Shown here: positions 27,422 through 36,690 of the stretch, piece after piece
Numbering within the stretch: position 1 is the stretch's first letter
Layout: each line of letters begins with the position of its first letter
Assembly (NCBI RefSeq): GCF_004331735.1
Contig: NZ_SJSO01000004.1
Location: 262,847-326,846, forward strand
Source: Pedobacter psychrodurus
Lineage (GTDB): Bacteria > Bacteroidota > Bacteroidia > Sphingobacteriales > Sphingobacteriaceae
DNA: 64,000 bases
Reading direction: 5' to 3'
Made by a program: the position numbers and the translations under genes
The notes under the pieces: generated by a model
What the model was told of the DNA's origin: nothing
Seen by the model: the letters and a program-made list of their open reading frames with translations, nothing else
Database searches by the model: none

Positions 27422-28012
27422 ATGAAAAAAATAATTGTATTACTTCTGGCTTTTACCCAAACTATTGTTTACGCTCAACAAAAGAAGGTGAAGGATAATT
27501 TTAATGTCCAGATCAGATTAGAAAGGGGCGATTTAAATAAAGATGGTTTAACCGACAAAACCGTAATTATGATGGATACGATCGATACAGTGGTTCCTTT
27601 AAGGTTGCAAATATTTTTTTTACAACCCAATAAGAAATTTAAATTGGTTTTCTCTTCAACTGATGTAATTGAACCCCAATATATAAACGGTACACATACT
27701 AAAAATACAATTCCATATTTTTTTATTGAAAATGGATTTTTATTAATGAACGCTGAAAAAAATGATGTTCGCTTTGAGTATAAATTCATCTACAAAAATG
27801 GAACTTTTCAATTGCTTAAAGTCTCTAGCGTAGTTTATGATGGGCAAAATTCGACAACTGAGACTGCATTTGATCTTTTAACAGGAGTTAGAACTGAAAC
27901 TACAACGCCCTTAGGTTCCGGAAAAATCCTAAATAAAAATATAAAGAAAATGATGATCAGGCCATTACCTACGCTTCAAAATCTAAGGACTTTTGGTAAT
28001 AAATTAGATTGA
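27422..28012 (+). CDS. Secreted protein of unknown function with an EF-hand/dockerin-like motif
   Basis: 196 residues with a signal peptide (cleavage after TIVYAQ). I recognise no family over its full length. The stretch RGDLNKDGLTDKTVIM (about 35-50) matches the DxNxDGxxD calcium-binding pattern of FG-GAP/dockerin-like repeats, and the rest is beta-rich. It starts 25 bases after the GH106 gene and reads in the same direction, so it is probably in that operon. Confidence 0.7.
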   Translation: MKKIIVLLLAFTQTIVYAQQKKVKDNFNVQIRLERGDLNKDGLTDKTVIMMDTIDTVVPLRLQIFFLQPNKKFKLVFSSTDVIEPQYINGTHTKNTIPYFFIENGFLLMNAEKNDVRFEYKFIYKNGTFQLLKVSSVVYDGQNSTTETAFDLLTGVRTETTTPLGSGKILNKNIKKMMIRPLPTLQNLRTFGNKLD

Positions 28013-28056
28013 TAACACTAAACTAGAAACATTTCCAGGTTAAAAACTAAAAAGTA

Positions 28057-30120
28057 ATGAAAAAGCTACCTCATATAACCGAAAATTTTGTCCTGCAGAC
28101 TTTACGATTTCAGGTAATTATTTGCACAACGCTTTTTCTAACGTTAAGCTCGAAAGCCCAAGACAAAGCTTTGGTTAACACATCAAATTCGCCATATGCG
28201 AAATTGCATAGCATCAATATGGCAGATGTAACCTGGACAAAAGGCTTTTGGGCCGATCGTTTCAAGGTAGCTACCGAAACCATGGTGCCGAATATGTGGG
28301 CCATTTACAACGATCCAAAAATCAGTCATGCTTTCCAAAATTTCAAAATTGCAGCAGGATTGGATACCGGATCTCATTCGGGACCATCATTCCACGACGG
28401 CGATTATTACAAAACTTTAGAAGCTGTTGCCGTGCTGTATGCCTCAACTAAAAATCAAAAGTTGAACGAAATGATGGATAAAGCCATTGTGGTGATCGGT
28501 AAATCACAGCGTGAAGATGGATACATTTATACCAAGGCCATGATTGAGCAGCGAAAAACCGGTTCTAAAAACCAATTTCAGGATCGGTTGAGCTTCGAAT
28601 CGTACAATATCGGGCATTTAATGACAGCAGGATGCATTCATTTCCGTGCAACAGGAAAAACAACTTTGCTCAACATTGCTAAAAAGGCAACCAACTATTT
28701 GTATAATTTCTACAAATCGGCATCACCAACGCTTGCTCGAAACGCCATTTGTCCGTCGCATTATATGGGAGTAATAGAAATGTACCGCACGACAAAAGAT
28801 CCCCGATATTTAGAATTGGCCAAACATTTAATTGCCATTAAAGGTAAAATTAATGATGGAACAGACGATAACCAGGATCGGATTCCATTTTTGCAGCAAA
28901 CTAAAGCCATGGGCCATGCCGTAAGGGCAAATTATCTTTATGCTGGTGTAGCTGATCTTTATGCCGAAACAGGAAAAGATTCGCTTTTAAATGCTTTGAA
29001 TTTAATGTGGGATGATGTAAACCAACATAAAATGTACATTACAGGTGGTTGCGGTTCGCTTTACGATGGTACTTCACCAGATGGTACTTCTTATAATCCA
29101 GCTGATGTACAGAAAATCCACCAGGCATTTGGTCGCGACTACCAATTACCCAATTTTACCGCCCATAACGAAACCTGTGCGAATATTGGTAACGTACTCT
29201 GGAACTGGCGGATGTTGCAGATTACCGGTAATGCCAAATATGCTGATGTAATGGAACTGGCTTTGCATAACAGTGTGCTATCGGGGATTAGTTTAGATGG
29301 AAAGAACTTTTTATACACCAATCCATTGGCGCAATCGGATGATTTACCTTTCAAACAGCGCTGGTCGAAAGATAGAGTGCCCTATATTGCATTATCAAAT
29401 TGCTGTCCGCCAAATGTGGTGCGTACCATTGCCGAGGTAAGTGATTATGCTTATAGCGTTTCAGATAAAGGTCTGTGGTTTAATTTATATGGAGGTAATA
29501 ATTTAAGTACTAAATTAGCGGATGGAACTAAGATTTCTTTAGCTGAAGAAACGAATTATCCATGGGATGGACAGATAAAAATTACAATTAAAGAAACAGG
29601 GAATAAACCATATGCTGTGTTTCTCAGAATCCCTGCCTGGACACATGATGCACAAATTAGTATTAATGGAAAAACCGAAAATATTAAAGCCATTTCTGGA
29701 ACTTACGCAGAAATTAACCGCGTTTGGAAAAAGGGAGATGTGATCGAATTAAACCTGCCAATGGAGGCCACCTTGATTGAGGCAAATCCTTTAGTGGAAG
29801 AAAACAGAAACCAGATTGCCGTAAAGCGCGGACCGATTGTTTACTGTTTAGAATCGACAGATCTGCCTGGCAAAAGTATTTTCAATGCTTTTGTACCCAC
29901 ATCAACAAAGTTCGAGGCCAAATCCATAAATATCGACGGTGCCGAAATGATGAGCCTGGTTGGAAATGCAAAAATCGTAGAGCCCAACAATTGGAAAAAT
30001 GTATTGTATAGACCAATTGATAACAAGAATGTACAGACAGAGATAAAACTGGTCCCGTATTTTGCATGGGGAAATAGAGGCCATTCGGAAATGTCCGTGT
30101 GGTTGCCTGTGAGTAGATAA
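28057..30120 (+). CDS. Secreted GH127-type beta-L-arabinofuranosidase-like enzyme (DUF1680)
   Basis: 687 residues; a hydrophobic segment near residues 22-33 (VIICTTLFLTLS) acts as leader after an unusually polar start. The (alpha/alpha)6-barrel has QREDGYIYTKA, DRLSFESYNIGHLMTAGC and AHNETCANIGNVLWNWRML (about 368-386). SNCCPPNVVRTIAEVSDYAY (about 448-467) provides the Cys pair which, with the Glu and Cys of ETC, forms the zinc/thiol catalytic centre of GH127. Known members release L-arabinofuranose. It fits an arabinose side chain on the same polysaccharide, and the araBDA operon lies about 8-10 kb away. Confidence 0.88.
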   Translation: MKKLPHITENFVLQTLRFQVIICTTLFLTLSSKAQDKALVNTSNSPYAKLHSINMADVTWTKGFWADRFKVATETMVPNMWAIYNDPKISHAFQNFKIAAGLDTGSHSGPSFHDGDYYKTLEAVAVLYASTKNQKLNEMMDKAIVVIGKSQREDGYIYTKAMIEQRKTGSKNQFQDRLSFESYNIGHLMTAGCIHFRATGKTTLLNIAKKATNYLYNFYKSASPTLARNAICPSHYMGVIEMYRTTKDPRYLELAKHLIAIKGKINDGTDDNQDRIPFLQQTKAMGHAVRANYLYAGVADLYAETGKDSLLNALNLMWDDVNQHKMYITGGCGSLYDGTSPDGTSYNPADVQKIHQAFGRDYQLPNFTAHNETCANIGNVLWNWRMLQITGNAKYADVMELALHNSVLSGISLDGKNFLYTNPLAQSDDLPFKQRWSKDRVPYIALSNCCPPNVVRTIAEVSDYAYSVSDKGLWFNLYGGNNLSTKLADGTKISLAEETNYPWDGQIKITIKETGNKPYAVFLRIPAWTHDAQISINGKTENIKAISGTYAEINRVWKKGDVIELNLPMEATLIEANPLVEENRNQIAVKRGPIVYCLESTDLPGKSIFNAFVPTSTKFEAKSINIDGAEMMSLVGNAKIVEPNNWKNVLYRPIDNKNVQTEIKLVPYFAWGNRGHSEMSVWLPVSR

Positions 30121-30131
30121 ATACGTGCGAT

Positions 30132-30212
30132 CGTCATTTCGAGCGGAGTGCAACGCAGTCGAGAAATCTATAGTAGATCTCTCCATTTCGCTACGCTACA
30201 GTCGAGATGACG
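30132..30212. repeat. Palindromic intergenic repeat, CGTCATTTCGAGCGGAGTGC family
   Basis: The left arm CGTCATTTCGAGCGGAGTGC and right arm CTACAGTCGAGATGACG flank GAGAAATCT/AGATCTCTCC. It is nearly identical to the copy at 35181-35264. Confidence 0.82.
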
Positions 30213-30268
30213 ACTCTTTTAAAGATTCTATCAATTGATTGGATCAAATATTTAATTGTTAAAAACAG

Positions 30269-31699
30269 ATGAAACTAAAACTCTTCATACTCCTGAACCT
30301 CGCATGTTGCTTCATTGCATCTGCAACGGTTAAACCTGCATCTATTTTTACCGATCATATGGTTTTGCAACAGCAAAGTAATGTGGCTATTTGGGGCTGG
30401 GCCAAACCATCAACCAAAGTAAAAATCAATACTTCCTGGAACAAAAAAAGTTATGCAGTTATTTCTGATCAAACTGGTAAATGGAAAGTTAAAGTTACAA
30501 CGCCGACAGCTGGTGGTCCATATGATATTGAGCTAAACGATGGTGAAAAACTGATTTTAACCGATATCTTAATTGGTGAAGTTTGGTTTTGTAGCGGACA
30601 ATCGAACATGGAAATGCCCATGAAAGGTTTTAAAAGTCAACCCATAATCGGTTCAAATGAGGTAATTTTAAAATCATCAAATAAAAATATCAGGTTATAT
30701 ACCGTTCCGCGATCGTCAATAATAGAAAGACAAGACAACAGTAAACCATCACCATGGAAATTGGCCGCACCAGAAACCGTTTCAAATTTTAGTGCAACAG
30801 CTTATTACTTTGGCTCATTATTGAGTGAAATACTAAATGTACCCATTGGAATCATCAACGATAGTTATGGTGGTTCAACTATTGAGGCATGGATGTCGCC
30901 TGAGGATTTAAAACCTTATACCGAAATCAAAATCCCATCAAAAGGAGATAGTATTAAGGAAGTTAGCCGTACACCAACAACTTTGTATAACGGCATGCTT
31001 TATCCGGTGATTGGTTACGGAATTAAAGGTGCCATCTGGTATCAGGGCGAATCTAACTACGACCGTCCGGACCGTTACGAAGATCTATTTCCAGCAATGG
31101 TTTATTCATGGCGTAAAAACTGGGATAATAATGGTGATTTTCCATTTTACTATGCTCAAATTGCACCCTATAATTACAACTTCTCATCGTTATCCAAAGG
31201 AAGCAAAAACAACAATTCTGCCTATTTGAGAGATGCCCAGCGCAAATCCTTAGCTAAAATTCCAAATTCCGGAATGGCAGTTTTATTGGATATTGGTGAA
31301 GAAAAATCAATCCACCCGGCAAATAAAAAACAAGGAGGAGAAAGGCTGGCCTATTTGGCACTGGCTCAAACTTACGGCATTAAGGGTTTTGGTTTTGCAA
31401 GTCCCACTTATGAGTCATTAACGATTGAAAAAAATATGGCTGTAATCAAGTTTCAAAATGTACCAAATGGATTAACTTCTTTTGGTAAAGAACTATCTTT
31501 ATTCGAAATTGCAGGTGCCGATCAAAAATTCTATCCAGCAAAAGCAGCCATAAAAGGAAGTAGTGTAAATGTTTCAGCAGCAGAAGTTAAAGTGCCTGTT
31601 GCTGTTCGTTATGCATTTAAAGATTTTATAATTGGTGATTTATTTGGGAATGATGGTTTGCCGGTTTCTTCATTCCGTACCGATAACTGGGATAATTAA
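30269..31699 (+). CDS. Secreted SGNH-type sialate O-acetylesterase-like protein
   Basis: 476 residues with a signal peptide (cleavage near ACCFIASA). The nucleophile block is GEVWFCSGQSNMEMP (about 105-119, Ser of GQSN). The block III motif is GAIWYQGESNYDRPDRYEDL (about 254-273), and the Asp/His dyad region reads DIGEEKSIHPANKKQGGERL (about 341-360). An N-terminal Ig-like region carries FTDHMVLQQQSNVAIWG. Such enzymes remove acetyl groups from plant polysaccharides; despite the family name a pectic substrate is likely here. The downstream gene starts 2 bases after its stop. Confidence 0.88.
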   Translation: MKLKLFILLNLACCFIASATVKPASIFTDHMVLQQQSNVAIWGWAKPSTKVKINTSWNKKSYAVISDQTGKWKVKVTTPTAGGPYDIELNDGEKLILTDILIGEVWFCSGQSNMEMPMKGFKSQPIIGSNEVILKSSNKNIRLYTVPRSSIIERQDNSKPSPWKLAAPETVSNFSATAYYFGSLLSEILNVPIGIINDSYGGSTIEAWMSPEDLKPYTEIKIPSKGDSIKEVSRTPTTLYNGMLYPVIGYGIKGAIWYQGESNYDRPDRYEDLFPAMVYSWRKNWDNNGDFPFYYAQIAPYNYNFSSLSKGSKNNNSAYLRDAQRKSLAKIPNSGMAVLLDIGEEKSIHPANKKQGGERLAYLALAQTYGIKGFGFASPTYESLTIEKNMAVIKFQNVPNGLTSFGKELSLFEIAGADQKFYPAKAAIKGSSVNVSAAEVKVPVAVRYAFKDFIIGDLFGNDGLPVSSFRTDNWDN

Positions 31700-31701
31700 T
31701 A

Positions 31702-31900
31702 ATGATTTTAACCACTAAGACACAAAGCACACCAAGTATTTCGGCCAAGAACTTAAATGTTCTTAGCTGTTTGATATGGTTAAAATTTATTTTACATCCT
31801 GCCTTATCTGCCATCAGGTGTCTTAGGTCGTTAAAATCAATGCCTTTCTTTGTGTTCTTTGTGCCTTTGTGCTTGATCGCCTCAATTGCTTTTTCTCAAG
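31702..31900. repeat. Repeat-derived 5' end of the next gene (CACTAAGACACAAAG type)
   Basis: AACCACTAAGACACAAAGCA at about 31709 pairs imperfectly with CTTTCTTTGTGTTCTTTGTG at about 31844, the two ends of a dispersed inverted repeat. A fragment of similar wording lies at about 3906-3930. The right arm encodes most of the signal peptide of the next protein. Edges are approximate. Confidence 0.55.
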
Positions 31901-34107
31901 AAAAAGATAATGTCGTGTGGACCACACAAAGTAGAAATTCATCAGAATCGATGCCTGTTGGTGGGGGAGATATTGGCCTAAACCTTTGGGTAGAAAAAGG
32001 CGAAGTATACGTCTATCTATCCCGTAGTGGAACATTCGACGAAAATAATACCTTACTCAAACTCGGTCGCGTAAAACTGAAGCTAAGCCCGAACCCATTC
32101 GAAGGAAAAATCTTTAAACAAGAATTGATCTTAAAAGATGGTTATGCCCAGATTTCAGGCTCAAATGGCAAACTAAATACTCAAATTAAGGTTTGGGTTG
32201 ATGTTTTTAATCCTATCGTTCACCTTGATATTAAATCGAACCAGAAAGTTACTACCGAGGCCAGTTACGAAAGCTGGCGTTTTGAAGATCGGATAACAAA
32301 GGGTAAAGAAAATAACCAGAATTCGTACAAATGGGCACCCCAAGGCATTGTAAAAACATTTAAAGACGAAATAAGCCTAAAAAATAATGTCGTTCAATTC
32401 TACCATCAAAATAAGTCAGAAACCGTTTTCGATGTTACCGTAAAACAGCAAGGATTGGAAGATAGGAAAGCTGATCTATTTAATCCTTTAAAAAATCTCA
32501 TCTTCGGCGGCTCCATGCAAGGCAATAATATGGTGCCGACTGGAAATTACGCTGGAATATACCTCAATACACCATTTAAAGCATGGACTTTAAGAAGTAA
32601 AACGCCTTCCGTTTCAAATCATATCATTATTACGTTTAATACCTCAAAAACGGAATCAATTAGCGAATGGGAGAAGGATTTAAATGCTGTAGAGAACAAA
32701 ACCGACCAGAAAGCCAGTATAAAATGGTGGAATGCTTACTGGAAAAAAAGTTTCATTTACATTAATGCTAAAGACGAAACCGCAAATCAATCTGCTAAAA
32801 ACTATCAATTGTTCCGGTATATGTTGGGTTGCAATGCCTTTGGAAAATACCCAACAAAATTTAACGGCGGACTTTTTACCTTTGATCCTCAATTAACCGA
32901 TACCACTTTAAAATATACACCAGATTTCAGAAACTGGGGCGGTGGAACACATACCGCTCAAAATCAGCGATTGGTTTATTGGCCAATGTTAAAAAGCGGA
33001 GATTTCGACCTCATGAAACCTCAGTTCGATTTCTATTTGGATTTATTAAAAAATGCAGAAATTAGATCGGAAGCAGCCTGGGGGCATAAAGGCGCGAGTT
33101 TTACGGAACAGTTAGAGAATTTTGGCCTACCAAACCCTGCTGAATATGGTTGGAAACGCCCTGCAGATTTTAACAAAGGTATGGAATATAACGCGTGGTT
33201 GGAATATGAATGGGACACTGTGTTAGAATTCTGTATGATGATTTTAGAAACTGAAAGATACGCAGGTAAAAATATCGAAAAGTACCTTCCTTTAATCGAA
33301 AGCTCGCTTACTTTTTTTAAAGAACATTATACTTATTTAGCAAAACAGCGGGGAGCAAAAGCTTTAGATGCCGAAGGGCATTTGATATTATATCCAGGTT
33401 CAGCAGCCGAAACGTACAAAATGGCTTACAATTCCACTTCTACAATTGCAGCTTTAAAAACGGTTCTGGAAAGATTGATTGAGCAACCAACTTTAACTGT
33501 AACCAAGAAAGCAGAATGGGCAGCAATGTTGAAGACCATTCCACCAATCAATTTCAGGCAATTTGATGGTCACACCACCATTTCTCCTGCAAAGGTTTGG
33601 GAACGTATCAATAATACAGAAAGTCCTCAATTGTATCCTGTTTATCCCTGGGGTATCTACGGAATAGGTAAACCTGGTTTAGATATCGCTATAAATACTT
33701 TTAAATACGATACCGACGTGCTGAAATTCAGAAGTCATATCGGCTGGAAACAAGATAATATTTTTGCAGCAAGACTAGGTTTAACAGAAGATGCTGCGAA
33801 GCTAACAACCGCTAAATTAAAAGATTCAGATAGAAGATTTCCTGCATTTTGGGGACCAGGGTTCGATTGGACACCAGACCACAATTGGGGCGGATCAGGT
33901 ATGATTGGCTTACAGGAAATGCTGATGCAAGCTGATGGAAAGAAAATATATTTGTTTCCAGCTTGGCCAAAAGATTGGGATGTTCATTTCAAGCTTTATG
34001 CGCCTTATCAAACCACCGTTGAAGGAACGTTAAAAGATGGGAAATTAGTAGATTTGAGAGTATTGCCTGAATCAAGAAAAACGGATATTATTAAAATGAT
34101 TAACTAA
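31840..34107 (+). CDS. Secreted DUF5703-like (alpha/alpha)6-barrel glycosidase
   Basis: About 755 residues from ATG 31840. A longer frame starts at 31702, but residues before MPFFVFFVPLCLIASIAFSQ are repeat-derived and not leader-like, so I prefer the internal ATG. The N-terminal domain reads VVWTTQSRNSSESMPVGGGD and IGLNLWVEKGEVYVYLSRSG (DUF5703-like), then a catalytic barrel with RLVYWPMLKSGDFDLM, AAWGHKGASFTEQ and YPGSAAETYKMAYNSTS. It resembles GH95-clan enzymes, so an alpha-L-fucosidase or galactosidase activity is possible but not shown. Its signal peptide is largely encoded by a repeat arm, CTTTCTTTGTGTTCTTTGTG. Confidence 0.8.
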   Translation: MPFFVFFVPLCLIASIAFSQEKDNVVWTTQSRNSSESMPVGGGDIGLNLWVEKGEVYVYLSRSGTFDENNTLLKLGRVKLKLSPNPFEGKIFKQELILKDGYAQISGSNGKLNTQIKVWVDVFNPIVHLDIKSNQKVTTEASYESWRFEDRITKGKENNQNSYKWAPQGIVKTFKDEISLKNNVVQFYHQNKSETVFDVTVKQQGLEDRKADLFNPLKNLIFGGSMQGNNMVPTGNYAGIYLNTPFKAWTLRSKTPSVSNHIIITFNTSKTESISEWEKDLNAVENKTDQKASIKWWNAYWKKSFIYINAKDETANQSAKNYQLFRYMLGCNAFGKYPTKFNGGLFTFDPQLTDTTLKYTPDFRNWGGGTHTAQNQRLVYWPMLKSGDFDLMKPQFDFYLDLLKNAEIRSEAAWGHKGASFTEQLENFGLPNPAEYGWKRPADFNKGMEYNAWLEYEWDTVLEFCMMILETERYAGKNIEKYLPLIESSLTFFKEHYTYLAKQRGAKALDAEGHLILYPGSAAETYKMAYNSTSTIAALKTVLERLIEQPTLTVTKKAEWAAMLKTIPPINFRQFDGHTTISPAKVWERINNTESPQLYPVYPWGIYGIGKPGLDIAINTFKYDTDVLKFRSHIGWKQDNIFAARLGLTEDAAKLTTAKLKDSDRRFPAFWGPGFDWTPDHNWGGSGMIGLQEMLMQADGKKIYLFPAWPKDWDVHFKLYAPYQTTVEGTLKDGKLVDLRVLPESRKTDIIKMIN

Positions 34108-34174
34108 GTATCGTCATCCTGAGAAATCAGTTTTTAGAAAAACAATGGAGTGACGATGACAGGATACGGGATAT

Positions 34175-34275
34175 CGTCATTCCCAACCCGATAGCTATCG
34201 GGTTGATTGGGAATCATAATGCCTTGATAGGGGTTTGTAGGTTGCATTAAGATTCCCGCCTGCGCGGGAAAGACG
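34175..34275. repeat. Palindromic intergenic repeat, CGTCATTCCC family with a nested CCGATAGCTATCGG palindrome
   Basis: Same arms as at 5558-5628 (CGTCATTCCCAAC ... AAGATTCCCGCCTGCGCGGG). The 272-base gap before the SDR gene also holds an imperfect CTTGTTTCAGGATC / CCTGAAACAAATTCAGG repeat at about 34302-34350. No gene is seen in the gap. Confidence 0.8.
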
Positions 34276-34379
34276 ACGATTTTCAGAATCTGTCATTGGT
34301 AACTTGTTTCAGGATCTTAACAATTAGACCCTGAAACAAATTCAGGGTGGCGACACACTAAAATAATTTAGAAAAAAAT

Positions 34380-35168
34380 ATGGATTTACAGTTAAAAGAA
34401 AAAGTTATTATCATCACGGGTGCTGCAAAAGGCATTGGCCGTAGTATTGCAGAGGTGTTTGCCAAAGAAAATGCAATTGCCGTAATTGTGGGTAGAAAAG
34501 CAGAAGACAATCAGAAAGTTGTTGATGCTATAACTGCAAATGGAGGAAAAGCAGCACAGTTTGTGGCTGAGCTATCCAACCCTGACGATTGTGAAACCGT
34601 TGTGAAAAACATTGTAGATCAGTTTGGTAGAATTGATGGCTTAGTGAATAACGCAGGAGTTAATGATGGCGTAGGTTTAGAAAGTGGAAACTATAAAGAC
34701 TTTATGGCATCGTTACATAAAAATGTAGTGCATTATTATTTGATGGCGCACCATGCTTTGCCAGAATTGATTAAAAGCAAAGGTGCAATTGTAAATATTA
34801 CTTCTAAAACAGCAGAAACAGGGCAAGGAAATACTTCTGCTTATGCAGCTGCTAATGGTGGAAGAAATGCATTAACCAGAGAATGGGCCGTAGAGTTGCT
34901 AAAATATGGAATCCGCGTAAATGCAGTTGTTGTTGCTGAATGTTGGACACCTGCTTACGAAACCTGGATTGAAACTTTGGATAATGCGGAAGAAAAATTA
35001 AAAGAAATTACTTCGAAAATTCCTTTGGAAAACAGAATGACAACAGCCGAAGAAATTGCAAATATGACGGCCTTTTTAATGTCGAAGAAATCAAGCCATA
35101 CCACCGGGCAGATTATCCATGTTGATGGCGGTTATGTTCATTTAGATAGGGCTTTGGCTAATGCTTAA
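34380..35168 (+). CDS. SDR-family sugar dehydrogenase-like protein (L-fucose dehydrogenase-like) with YxxxN active site
   Basis: 262 residues, classical SDR length. The cofactor motif TGAAKGIG is at about 14-21 and NNAG at about 89-92, with the catalytic Ser in VNITSKTAE. The YxxxK motif is altered: TSAYAAANGGRNALTREWA (about 157-175) has Asn where the catalytic Lys is expected (codon AAT at 34853-34855). The downstream VVVAECWTPAYETW stretch is typical, as I recall, of SDRs associated with L-fucose or other 6-deoxyhexose catabolism. Together with the following dehydrogenase it suggests oxidative breakdown of a deoxy sugar in the cytoplasm (inference). Confidence 0.85.
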   Translation: MDLQLKEKVIIITGAAKGIGRSIAEVFAKENAIAVIVGRKAEDNQKVVDAITANGGKAAQFVAELSNPDDCETVVKNIVDQFGRIDGLVNNAGVNDGVGLESGNYKDFMASLHKNVVHYYLMAHHALPELIKSKGAIVNITSKTAETGQGNTSAYAAANGGRNALTREWAVELLKYGIRVNAVVVAECWTPAYETWIETLDNAEEKLKEITSKIPLENRMTTAEEIANMTAFLMSKKSSHTTGQIIHVDGGYVHLDRALANA

Positions 35169-35180
35169 TCCCACTGACAA

Positions 35181-35264
35181 CGTCATTTCGAGCGGAGTGC
35201 AACGCAGCCGAGAAATCTATCTAAGCAGATCTCTCCATTCCACTGCGCTTCAGTCGAGATGACG
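35181..35264. repeat. Palindromic intergenic repeat, CGTCATTTCGAGCGGAGTGC family
   Basis: Third full copy of the family at 18226 and 30132; it fills most of the 124-base gap between the SDR and dehydrogenase genes. Confidence 0.82.
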
Positions 35265-35292
35265 ATTTTTCTTATTTAATCATTAAATCAAA

Positions 35293-36312
35293 ATGAAAAC
35301 CCTTACTTGTACAACACCTGGAACTTTCGAATATTCAGAAACTGAAAAACCTGAACTTAAAAAAGACCATGCCATTATAAAAATTAAACGTATCGGTATC
35401 TGCGGGACTGATTTGCATGCTTTTGATGGCACACAGCCATTCTTTAATTATCCTAGGGTATTAGGTCATGAGCTTTCTGGAGAATTGGTTGAGGCCGATG
35501 GAGCAGCAGATTTTAAAATAGGAGAGGCCGTTACTTTTATCCCATATTTTAATTGTGGCGAATGCATTGCTTGCCGAATGAACAAACCAAACTGCTGCGT
35601 TAAAATGCAGGTTTGCGGTGTACATGTTGATGGTGGTATGCGTGAATATTTACAGGTTCCATCCAGAACGCTTTTACATGGCGAAGGATTGAGTTATGAT
35701 GAACTCGCCCTAGTTGAACCGCTAGCCATCGGTGCGCATGGCGTTCGCAGGGCAGGTGTTCAGCCTGGAGAATTTGTTCTTGTTATTGGTGCCGGGCCAA
35801 TTGGTTTAGGTACAATGGAATTTGCCAGAATTGCTGGAGCCAACGTAATCGCCTTAGATATTAATGAAGATCGCCTGGCTTTCTGTAAAGATAAATTAAA
35901 GGTTACCCATGTGGTTAATGCAATTCAGCCTGATGTAGTGCAACAACTTAGCGATATGACCAATGGCGATATGCCAACGGTAGTAATCGATGCGACAGGT
36001 AATCAGAAGGCTATTAACAATGCTATAAACTATATGGCACATGGAGCGAGGTTCGTTTTAATCGGCTTGCAAAAAGGGGATTTAATTTTTAACCATCCTG
36101 AGTTTCACAAGCGTGAATCGACATTAATGAGCAGTAGAAATGCCACCATTGAAGATTTTGAACATGTAATTAAATCGATGAAAGCTGGTTTGGTTAATCC
36201 TACAAATTACATTACCCATCAGGTTAAATTCGAAGAAATAAAAGATGAGTTTGAAAGTTGGTTAGATCCAAAGAATGGGGTGATTAAAGCAATGGTTAGT
36301 GTAGGATTGTAG
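35293..36312 (+). CDS. Zinc-dependent medium-chain alcohol dehydrogenase, probably acting on a sugar acid or polyol
   Basis: 339 residues. The catalytic-zinc region reads GICGTDLHAFDG (about 36-47) and GHELSGELVEADG (about 58-70). The structural zinc site is shown by the cluster CGECIACRMNKPNC (about 88-101). The Rossmann motif is VIGAGPIGLGTMEFA (about 160-174). The protein resembles L-galactonate/L-fuconate-type and galactitol-phosphate dehydrogenases. Paired with the SDR upstream it may catalyse a second oxidation of a deoxy-sugar intermediate; no dehydratase or aldolase is in the window. Confidence 0.88.
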   Translation: MKTLTCTTPGTFEYSETEKPELKKDHAIIKIKRIGICGTDLHAFDGTQPFFNYPRVLGHELSGELVEADGAADFKIGEAVTFIPYFNCGECIACRMNKPNCCVKMQVCGVHVDGGMREYLQVPSRTLLHGEGLSYDELALVEPLAIGAHGVRRAGVQPGEFVLVIGAGPIGLGTMEFARIAGANVIALDINEDRLAFCKDKLKVTHVVNAIQPDVVQQLSDMTNGDMPTVVIDATGNQKAINNAINYMAHGARFVLIGLQKGDLIFNHPEFHKRESTLMSSRNATIEDFEHVIKSMKAGLVNPTNYITHQVKFEEIKDEFESWLDPKNGVIKAMVSVGL

Positions 36313-36454
36313 ATGGTATTTTAGTTACGCGTCCTCCTGAACTTGTTTCAGGATCTATCCTGGTGTACAACTTTTTAAAATTAGATTGATATTTAACAAT
36401 GGGCATAGTATTAAGTACATCTAAAACCATGTATACAGCTATAACGAAAATACT

Positions 36455-36462
36455 TATATTTG
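36455..36462 (+). promoter_or_regulatory. Probable -7 promoter element TATATTTG before the small gene pair
   Basis: Matches TAnnTTTG and ends 33 bases before the ATG at 36496. No clear -33 element is seen. Confidence 0.4.
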
Positions 36463-36495
36463 TGATAGCATTAAGTTTAACTATAAGAATTTCTT

Positions 36496-36690
36496 ATGAA
36501 AATAGGTGATAGAGTTTCAATTTCTCCACAGGTAACTGATCGAACAGATTGGATTGATGGCGTTATTATAGAAATAGAAAAAAATCCATTTGCAGGTATT
36601 GTTATTACGGCAAAATCAGATGACGGTGAAGTTTTCTTTGAAAAAGAAGATCTTTTTAAACTTTTGGGCGAGGAAGCATGTACGCACTAA
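36496..36690 (+). CDS. Small acidic protein, likely antitoxin partner of VapD
   Basis: 64 residues ([20 protein letters not shown] ...), beta-rich with a KOW/SH3-like opening (GDRVSISP). I know no named family. It overlaps the vapD-like gene by 13 bases and shares its apparent promoter, which is the layout of a toxin-antitoxin pair with the antitoxin first. The function is inferred from position. Confidence 0.65.
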   Translation: MKIGDRVSISPQVTDRTDWIDGVIIEIEKNPFAGIVITAKSDDGEVFFEKEDLFKLLGEEACTH

